From positions 12,915,001-12,979,000 of the forward strand of contig JARHVA010000001.1 in assembly GCA_037957365.1 (NCBI GenBank): DNA of 64,000 bases. Direction: 5' to 3'. This document shows, one piece after another, positions 58,013 through 64,000 of this stretch. Made by a program: the position numbers and the translations under genes. The stretch is from Torreya grandis. Its lineage: Eukaryota; Streptophyta; Pinopsida; Cupressales; Taxaceae. Numbering within the stretch: the stretch's first letter is position 1; each line of letters begins with the position of its first letter. The notes under the pieces are model-generated. The model searched no databases, had not been told where the DNA came from, and was given only the letters and a program-made list of their open reading frames with translations.

Positions 58013-61000
58013 TTGAGACTGCAAAAACACAGTTTCTCGAACCAGGACTCTCTTTTTAACCACTTTAACCAACAGCCGCTTCCGTCTATCCTGTCTCTAA
58101 CCAGTCCTATCATGGAGTTCCGCTCGGAGACTGAAAGAACTCCTACAGGACCGACCCCGACCCCGACCCCGACTCAAATTCCCATCATTCTTGAAGGGGA
58201 CCAAGATTTCGAGAGATTCTTGGACCTCAATACCGCAGCCCTCCAAAACTATCTCACGAGAAACCCAACGCGAGACCTTTCGGGTGACGTGGCAATGACA
58301 TCCACACCATTCGCCACCCACCCCTTTATGACTCAGCCTTTCGCCTCAACTATTAACCCAACCATGGCCAATACGCAAAGTTTGGCCTCCCCGTCTGTTT
58401 TTAGACCGACCTCCATCGGGGTTTCGTTACCCCCTCAACCACCTGCAATTCAACCAAGTTCTACATCGTATCAGAACTTGATTACCTCGACCCCTTACAC
58501 TCTTGCGCCCACAAATGTAGGAGTGCCAACCTATCTTGCTACCAGTGCCACCATTCAACCACCTTTGGCAGTGCCCAGTCAACCTATACCTTCGACCTTC
58601 GTAACGCAACCACCTCTAGCCTCCACTTCCGCCCCTGCGACTAGTCATCCGTACATTGTACAACCGACTATGTCGCACGCCTCCTCTAACCTCTTCCAAG
58701 CGTCTTACAACTTAGGGGGCACTCAACCCGCCAATCCGTCAGCAGATCTTATCAAGATACTGATGGATAAAATGTCCAGTCTCGAGGCCTCCATTTCCGG
58801 TTCAAGCAATACTTTGTCATATGAACAAATTTGCAATGAGCCCATCCATCCTTCCATCCCTATTCGACCATATCCTAACCATTGGGAGCTTCCTAAATTC
58901 ACTCGCTTTCAGAGTAAGGAAGACCCACAACAACATCTACGAGCATTTAGACATGCCTGTTATCTTATCGCCCACGACGATGCGTTACTTTTACGCACGT
59001 TCCCTATGTCCCTTTCTGGCCCTGCCCTTGACTGGTATAGTTCTCTTGCCAGACACTCTATCTTTTCATTCATCCAACTCGCCCAACTATTTCTTGACCA
59101 TTTCTCAATCAACATCACCAAACAAGTCTCAATCACAGACCTTTATTCCATCAGGCAATTTGACGACGAATCTATTGTCGACTTTGTCGCTCGTTGGAGA
59201 GGTCTGATTAACCAGCTCTCCTTCTCTTTACCTCAACCTGAGCTCATCGAGCTCTTCTCTCGAGCATGTGCCAGACACATCTCTTCTACCTTGCGGATTC
59301 AGACATTTCACACTTTTGACGAAGCTTTCATCATGGCTCGAAAGCTTGAACTCCGTGCCCTTGAAGAAGATAAGGTCAAATTGCGTAATACCAACGCAAA
59401 ATCTACTGACCATTCTTCTTCCAGACCTTCTTCTTCTGCCAACTCCAAGTCCAAAGGAGTGGCCAACACTGTGGTCGTTAGATCACCATCCTCAACAACA
59501 ACAAATTACTCTCAACCTTTGACATCTTCCAGCATCACCAAACAATTCCAACAACGGTACATTCAGCGTTCTTACACTCCACTTGGAGAACCATACGCTT
59601 CCGTTTTGGAAAAACTACTCAAGCAGGGGGTCCTCAATCTCCCTCCAATCCGACCACCTCAATTTGACCCCTCTAAAGCCCTCCCTACATGGTATAGGGA
59701 GGCCGACTTCTGTCCCTTTCATCGCGTCCAAGGCCATGACATCGACAACTGCCGAACTTTCAAAAACATCGTCCAAGACATGATCGACAAGGGGGATCTT
59801 ATTTTAGATAACCCGAACGCCCCACCTAACCAACATATTGACATCTTCAAACAACCATTTCCGAATCATCCGCCTACTCAAAACAACGTCCAGACTTCGA
59901 CCAATGACCCTCAAGACCATGACATTCACACGATTAGCACTATCTTACCTCTTGTCCTTGACCAACCTCTTCCATTAAAGGATGAGGAACCTCCTTCTCC
60001 TACTAATCCTCCATCTACCTCTCTTGTATCGGAGGACGCTTTGACCACATCAACGCCATTAAGCCCACCTTCATCCAAAGACCCTACCTTACCTACTCCT
60101 CAACTACAAGTAGAAGGCACGATCATCCATGCCCTCTGCCCACTTGAGGAGCCAGACTCTCTTATTTCTTCTCCACCTAGAGAAGAACCAGTCTCTCCAC
60201 CCGTTTCAACCGAGAAAGACCCAGTCGCGGTCTCCTCTTGCCCTTTGCCTGAGATTGTTACATCTCACTCACCTCCGTCCACATCTAAACCCAAACCCAC
60301 ATCTAACCTTGCATCGTACAATGGTGGCCCTCGACCCAAACACACGAAAGCTACTAGACCACACTGGAGAACTCCTCCCCCACCTTCGTCATTACCTTCA
60401 ATCTTGGGCCCGCATCCGTCCACTTTAATAGGAGTGCTTCCCACTCCCATCCTTCACAGAGGCACATCACCTCCATTACTTCCTCATCCCATCAGACATA
60501 CATCTCATCCGAACCTTCGACCTATGCCTCTTTCACCTCCCAAACCAACGTCACCAACCCTCACTGCAATAAAGCATCCAGACCCGTTAGTAGGTTCATA
60601 TGTCTTACTCTTACGACACTTGTTGCAGTCGTCTCGTATCGACCTTCCGCCTCTCAAACCATATCATTCTCTCAGACCTAAACCACCATGGTTCGATGAC
60701 ACTCGTATTTGTGCGTATCATCGCACCCCTGGGCACGACATGGAGCATTGTTGTGCCCTCAAGGTCGCCATTCGCCAATGTCTTGGGAATGACACCCTTC
60801 TTCTCGACCACGTTATCAACAAACCCTCAACACCACCCCACTCATCAACTCTCGGATTAAGACCATCTTGGTTCGACAACTCCGCATTCTGCCATTATCA
60901 TCACACTCTGGGATATGACACTGAGCGTTGTTGCGCTCTTAAAGCTGTCATTCGTCAGCAACAGAGAAAGGATTCTCTTCTCATTAAGGGTCCTCTTGAC

Positions 61001-61303
61001 CACCTTTTCGACAAAACATCAACCTCGACTCATGCCTCTCCAACCTCATCACCTAGATCGGGATCTCCACGCCAGACTGTGGTCCCTTTGCCACCTTTGA
61101 CCCCCTTATTTGACATTAACACCGTCCATCTGACCACTAAACCTCGACCGACCTTAACCAACCTTTCAAACATTCTCCCTACCCGCTGGGGGAATTCATC
61201 CTTTATTCAAACCTCGACCAACTGTTCAACCCAGTCTCTACCACATATCAATCACTCATTTTATCTTAAAACCCGACCAAGTATCCATCGACCCAACCCC
61301 TGA
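58013..61303 (+). CDS. gag: Gag polyprotein of the young gag-only element, intact
   Basis: 1,096 codons without a stop. The conserved start shared with the older copy is probably Met34 (58,112); the upstream extension is not conserved. Residues 1-250 are Pro/Thr/Ser-rich. The capsid domain of Retrotrans_gag type covers about 275-460, with LPKFTRFQSKEDPQQHLRAF, ALDWYSSLARHSIF and SIVDFVARWRGLINQL. A charged stretch (KLELRALEEDKVKLR) and a Ser-rich linker follow. Three knuckle-like motifs are C567-x2-H570-x4-H575-x4-C580, C900-x2-H903-x4-H908-x4-C913 and C960-x2-H963-x4-Y968-x4-C973. The part between the first and second knuckles is Pro-rich. It would form particles that package element RNA. 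It is unusually long for gag and has no protease. Confidence 0.92.
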   Translation: MRLQKHSFSNQDSLFNHFNQQPLPSILSLTSPIMEFRSETERTPTGPTPTPTPTQIPIILEGDQDFERFLDLNTAALQNYLTRNPTRDLSGDVAMTSTPFATHPFMTQPFASTINPTMANTQSLASPSVFRPTSIGVSLPPQPPAIQPSSTSYQNLITSTPYTLAPTNVGVPTYLATSATIQPPLAVPSQPIPSTFVTQPPLASTSAPATSHPYIVQPTMSHASSNLFQASYNLGGTQPANPSADLIKILMDKMSSLEASISGSSNTLSYEQICNEPIHPSIPIRPYPNHWELPKFTRFQSKEDPQQHLRAFRHACYLIAHDDALLLRTFPMSLSGPALDWYSSLARHSIFSFIQLAQLFLDHFSINITKQVSITDLYSIRQFDDESIVDFVARWRGLINQLSFSLPQPELIELFSRACARHISSTLRIQTFHTFDEAFIMARKLELRALEEDKVKLRNTNAKSTDHSSSRPSSSANSKSKGVANTVVVRSPSSTTTNYSQPLTSSSITKQFQQRYIQRSYTPLGEPYASVLEKLLKQGVLNLPPIRPPQFDPSKALPTWYREADFCPFHRVQGHDIDNCRTFKNIVQDMIDKGDLILDNPNAPPNQHIDIFKQPFPNHPPTQNNVQTSTNDPQDHDIHTISTILPLVLDQPLPLKDEEPPSPTNPPSTSLVSEDALTTSTPLSPPSSKDPTLPTPQLQVEGTIIHALCPLEEPDSLISSPPREEPVSPPVSTEKDPVAVSSCPLPEIVTSHSPPSTSKPKPTSNLASYNGGPRPKHTKATRPHWRTPPPPSSLPSILGPHPSTLIGVLPTPILHRGTSPPLLPHPIRHTSHPNLRPMPLSPPKPTSPTLTAIKHPDPLVGSYVLLLRHLLQSSRIDLPPLKPYHSLRPKPPWFDDTRICAYHRTPGHDMEHCCALKVAIRQCLGNDTLLLDHVINKPSTPPHSSTLGLRPSWFDNSAFCHYHHTLGYDTERCCALKAVIRQQQRKDSLLIKGPLDHLFDKTSTSTHASPTSSPRSGSPRQTVVPLPPLTPLFDINTVHLTTKPRPTLTNLSNILPTRWGNSSFIQTSTNCSTQSLPHINHSFYLKTRPSIHRPNP

Positions 61304-61444
61304 CCAATTATTCGACTAGTCTCAACCAAACTTCAACCAAATATCAATCACCCTGACCTCTCGACCAAGCATTCAACCTTTCTCAACCAACCAACGACAA
61401 TGTCAACCAACTTCACATCCATCAATCAACACCTGACCAATCTG
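61304..61444 (+). repeat. Low-complexity TCGACCAA-type tract
   Basis: Imperfect repeats of GACCAA, CAACCAA and ATCAATCA between the gag stop and the integrase remnant; shorter than the counterpart at 28,441-28,867. Confidence 0.65.
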
Positions 61445-61593
61445 GAAAGAGGCAAATGGGGCAGGTTTGCTCCCAATTGACTCGGACCATCACGCACAAG
61501 TATGGGTCAGGGACTTATCGTCTGTCTTCCCTCGACGGACGGCCAGAACCTGAGCCTCTTAATGCGTTGCATCTTCGACCATTCTTCTGCTAG
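61445..61593 (+). pseudogene. Integrase C-terminal remnant
   Basis: Reads GKWGRFAPN, then after a stop and a short deletion THKYGSGTYRLSSLDGRPEP and EPLNALHLRPFFC, ending at TAG 61,591-61,593. This is the C-terminal end of a Gypsy integrase. Together with the older copy it shows that the family lost pol from the end of gag to near the end of integrase. Confidence 0.78.
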
Positions 61594-61852
61594 TCGAGTA
61601 CTCGTCTACTTGACACGTAACTTGAGCTCGTCCCTTGAGCAGTCCTCGTCCTCTTAATCCTCATCCCTTTCAACCCTATTTTCCCTTTAACTAGTCCTCT
61701 ATAACCCTTTTATGATGCATGGATGCTTTGTCCTAATAAAAGGGGCGTCCTTGAACTTCTACAGCCTTGTCCATGACTAACAATCAAAAAATATATCAAG
61801 ATGTCAGAACATATCCATGGTCACAAAATCAAGTCAAAATCAAAAAGACAGA

Positions 61853-61976
61853 CTGCTCCCTCGAAGGACAGCTATACTATCATTGCTGTATTACTAGACT
61901 GATCCCTCGAAGGACAGCTAGGCCAACTTATCAAACATTATAAAGCAAAAATATAGACCATTCCCTCGAAGGATGG
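61853..61976 (+). ncRNA. Three CTCGAA-loop hairpins
   Basis: Hairpins at 61,853-61,871, 61,899-61,917 and 61,958-61,976. Each has a 3-bp outer stem, a one-base bulge, TCC paired with GGA, and the loop CTCGAA. The outer stem is CTG/CAG in the first two and CCA/TGG in the third, a compensatory change. The bulge is C, A and T in turn. Confidence 0.55.
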
Positions 61977-62012
61977 CTATGACTAATCTTGCTACAAACA
62001 GCACCTTTCTTA

Positions 62013-62096
62013 GAAGCTTCCCGCATTGATCAGCTTCGCAACATGACCACTACATCAAAAGACATCTCTATATAGGCTTCCCGCATCGATCAGCCT
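62013..62096 (+). ncRNA. Two hairpins with conserved TCCCGCATYGATC loop
   Basis: First: GAAGCT (62,013) with AGCTTC (62,032). Second: AGGCT (62,074) with AGCCT (62,092). The 13-base loop is the same except for one T/C, while the stems change together. Confidence 0.55.
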
Positions 62097-62098
62097 GC

Positions 62099-62124
62099 AA
62101 AAAAAAAAAAAAAAAAAAAAAAAA
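62099..62124 (+). repeat. Poly(A) run
   Basis: 26 consecutive A; only 11 at the homologous place in the older copy (about 29,515). Confidence 0.95.
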
Positions 62125-62764
62125 CGAGTCACGGACTTGGCTTGTAGTTGTCTCAGGGTCTCCTATAAAAAGGGGCAAGATTATTCCTGCTCTTAAACTG
62201 GGTTACCCTATCCTCCTCCTATCACCTGCTCAAGGGACTTCGAGCTCACTTTAATGTCAAAGTGATTCGATTACCGTTCTAACTCAACACTGGTCAACGA
62301 CGCAACGCATAATGGGGTTCTTGGTTCTAATAACCCCTATCTATGCTTCCTTTCTGGTCCTTGTCAATGAAAGAGCGATTTGCCTTTCATCTTTTCTCTA
62401 CACTTTAGTCACATTTAACCGCATCAATTGTCGACTCATCTCAAACCCAGCCATTTTTCATCATTTTCAGCTGACATCATCCTAGACCATTTCACATAGT
62501 TTCTATGGACACCAGTGCACATGGAAACTACCGACTAGACCCAATTTATGTTAAGCATAAACCAATACTTGCTGAAGCATAAATAGACTTCTATTCATTC
62601 TTAGCATATATCCATCGCGACTATGGAAACTTGCTAGGGATGAAAGACTCTCGACCAATTCTACAGAATACACCATCTGTAGCATCATTTTATCCTCATC
62701 TTACCCTCGTCATTTCAACACATGACCAATCTCATCATTGACTAATCTTCTCAATTTGTCTGAA

Positions 62765-62813
62765 CTACATTGGTCTGAGGCCCTATGACCAGGGCTATGT
62801 AGGCAGCACTCAG
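62765..62813 (+). ncRNA. Pseudoknot-capable RNA motif, young copy, first
   Basis: CTACAT (62,765) pairs with ATGTAG (62,797); CTGAG (62,775) pairs with CTCAG (62,809); inner stem GCCCT (62,780) with AGGGC (62,791). The order of pairing segments (1-2-3-3'-1'-2') is that of an H-type pseudoknot with a nested hairpin. Confidence 0.55.
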
Positions 62814-62922
62814 ATAACACATCCTCTGAGGTTAGCTCGACCACCCCCGTTTGTTCGTCTCCTTGATGGACAAACCTTCTCTTCTGCGACCTTGACCTTG
62901 ACCACGCCCAGTCTATCGACAA

Positions 62923-63058
62923 CTTTGACCAAGACCAATCATTTTCTTTGACCAAGACCAATCATTTTCTTTGACCAAGACCAATCATTTTCTTTGACCA
63001 AGACCAATCATTTACTTTGACCAAGACCAATCATTTTCTTTGACCAAGACCAATCAAT
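62923..63058 (+). repeat. Six 23-bp tandem repeats
   Basis: CTTTGACCAAGACCAATCAT begins each unit, at 62,923, 62,946, 62,969, 62,992, 63,015 and 63,038. Units are nearly identical. The older copy has a single unit-like sequence near 30,330. Confidence 0.95.
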
Positions 63059-63089
63059 CCCTCTGACCCTCCCTCCCTTTTAGGGAGAA

Positions 63090-63140
63090 CTACATCGGCC
63101 TGAGGCCCCTTACGACAGGGGCTATGTAGGCAGCACTCAG
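63090..63140 (+). ncRNA. Pseudoknot-capable RNA motif, young copy, second
   Basis: CTACAT (63,090) with ATGTAG (63,124); CTGAG (63,100) with CTCAG (63,136); inner stem GCCCCT (63,105) with AGGGGC (63,117), one pair longer than in the first copy. Confidence 0.55.
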
Positions 63141-63764
63141 TTAACATGGGGTCTTCTGGGGTTAGCTCGGCCGCATCCTTTCGTCCATCCATCCTCTTGA
63201 CCAATGACCATCCTTTGACCTTCGACCACTTCCAAGACAATGTTGCCTTGGTTGTTTTTGCGTGTGTGCTACCTCACGGCTGGTTAGCAGAATTGTCCAC
63301 AGACTATTTTTGACCCTTCGCAAGTATAGGATCGCGAGCCAGTTGATCCCTACTACTTGTGGCTTTTTCGTGTTTTTGGGAGCACTTCCTGAGCCCTGGA
63401 TACCTAGAACACGACGACCATTTGGAGCTTCAGCTTAAATTGAGTGACCCGATCAGCAGACGACTAAATGCTAGGGCCCGGTTACTTCAATTTTGGCACT
63501 CCTTAACCCTCGACATGCGATAATTTGACCTGACCATCTTGTGCAGTGGTATGCGCGCAATCATGACTTTTGCAGCGTTCTCACTCACCTCTCTTTTTCT
63601 CATCCACCTTTTGTCAAATCAGCACCCGACATCAGGTTCCTTCCCTCGACTCCTGCTTTGAGAGGGAATACCTCATCCATACTTCGGGGCAATCCCCATC
63701 ATCCCTTACCTGGGGCAACCACTCCCTGTTTTTGTCTTGCAGTTCATTCAGAACAACCAACAAG

Positions 63765-63779
63765 ACAAAAAGGGGCAAA
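63765..63779 (+). other. Polypurine tract of the young gag-only element
   Basis: ACAAAAAGGGGCAAA directly before the 3' LTR, identical to the older copy. Confidence 0.88.
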
Positions 63780-64000
63780 TGTAGACACCGAAAAAGTGTC
63801 TAACCCTTTGTCTTCCTCTCTCCCCTTGGTCCCTTGCCACTTCAACTATCCCTAACCTACCTAAGTCTTATTAATTGAAAATAATCACCTATTTTTAATT
63901 AAATAAGACCCTTTTCCTTCTCCTTGCCACCTCGCCATCCTAGGATACCTTCCTTGGATCCCTTTTATTCCCCACGTGGCCATTTAATGCCTTAGACTCC
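63780..64000 (+). repeat. 3' LTR of the young gag-only element, cut by the window end
   Basis: 221 bp, identical to the start of the 5' LTR at 55,514 except for one base. Confidence 0.93.

Larger units (their letters stand above)
61594..63764 (+). other. Structured 3' UTR of the young gag-only element
   Basis: About 2.2 kb, non-coding but conserved with the older copy. Contains the hairpins and pseudoknot motifs listed separately, a run of 26 A (62,099-62,124) and six 23-bp tandem repeats (62,923-63,058). Confidence 0.7.
55514..64000 (+). mobile_element. Gag-only LTR retrotransposon (TR-GAG type), young copy
   Basis: LTR at 55,514-56,928, primer-binding site, leader with palindrome array, a 1,096-codon gag ORF, an integrase C-terminal remnant, a structured 3' UTR, a polypurine tract, and the first 221 bp of the 3' LTR (from 63,780). 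The visible parts of the two LTRs differ at one base only (CACATGG / CACGTGG), a CpG transition, so the insertion is recent. It has no protease, RT or RNase H and must use enzymes supplied in trans. Same family as 22,695-32,572. Confidence 0.9.

Noticed and set aside
57669..58016. 115-codon ORF before gag
   Set aside because: It runs through the palindrome array and overlaps the gag ORF start; the older copy has no collinear open frame.

Overview
This window is repeat-dense nuclear DNA of a seed plant, very probably an angiosperm with a large genome. The basis is the mix of plant-type Ty1/Copia, Ty3/Gypsy and L1-type LINE elements, heavy decay of coding frames (many Gln codons turned to TAG/TAA) and long AT-rich spacers. 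I find no convincing host gene, rRNA, tRNA or CRISPR array. Almost everything that can be assigned is transposable element, much of it nested.

Layout: (1) 1-2.6 kb, decayed Copia pol (+) with its polypurine tract and a possible LTR. (2) About 2.6-8.8 kb, an L1-type LINE (+) with ORF1, endonuclease, RT and RNase H; a (TG)n microsatellite lies in frame inside RNase H. (3) 8.8-13.6 kb, AT-rich DNA holding a three-unit degenerate tandem repeat (9.57-10.92 kb) and a separate duplicated block. (4) 13.6-15.67 kb, the 5' part of a Gypsy element (gag, protease, start of RT), cut by (5), a Copia element that starts at 15.675 kb and ends at 51.64 kb because two Gypsy insertions split its gag. The first is a minus-strand Tat-like complex (17,665-41,791) with an exact GTTTC target duplication at both ends and an LTR-internal-LTR-internal-LTR layout. 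Its RT gene is itself split by a 9.9 kb gag-only element (22,695-32,572). The second is a plus-strand Gypsy element (41,921-48,100) that has lost everything between gag and integrase. (6) 51.64-55.51 kb, a long LTR-like sequence distantly related to the Tat-like LTR. (7) From 55,514 to the window end, a second, much younger copy of the gag-only element with an intact 1,096-codon gag ORF and a 3' LTR cut by the window edge.

The gag-only family is the most interesting part. It has LTRs of about 1.42 kb, a primer-binding site, gag with three C-x2-H-x4-(H/Y)-x4-C knuckles, no protease/RT/RNase H, and only a short integrase C-terminal remnant. It therefore looks non-autonomous (TR-GAG type). Its non-coding parts carry structure shared by both copies: arrays of 12-bp CpG-bearing palindromes, mostly spaced alternately 18 and 22 bp; three CTCGAA-loop hairpins and two further hairpins with compensatory changes; and two copies of a motif that can fold as an H-type pseudoknot. 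A conserved pair of splice-like sites lies inside the LTR.

The Tat-like complex is notable for an extra plant-type RNase H domain placed between protease and RT, in addition to the ordinary RNase H after RT. Its primer-binding site resembles that of the gag-only elements, so its relatives are candidates to supply the missing enzymes.
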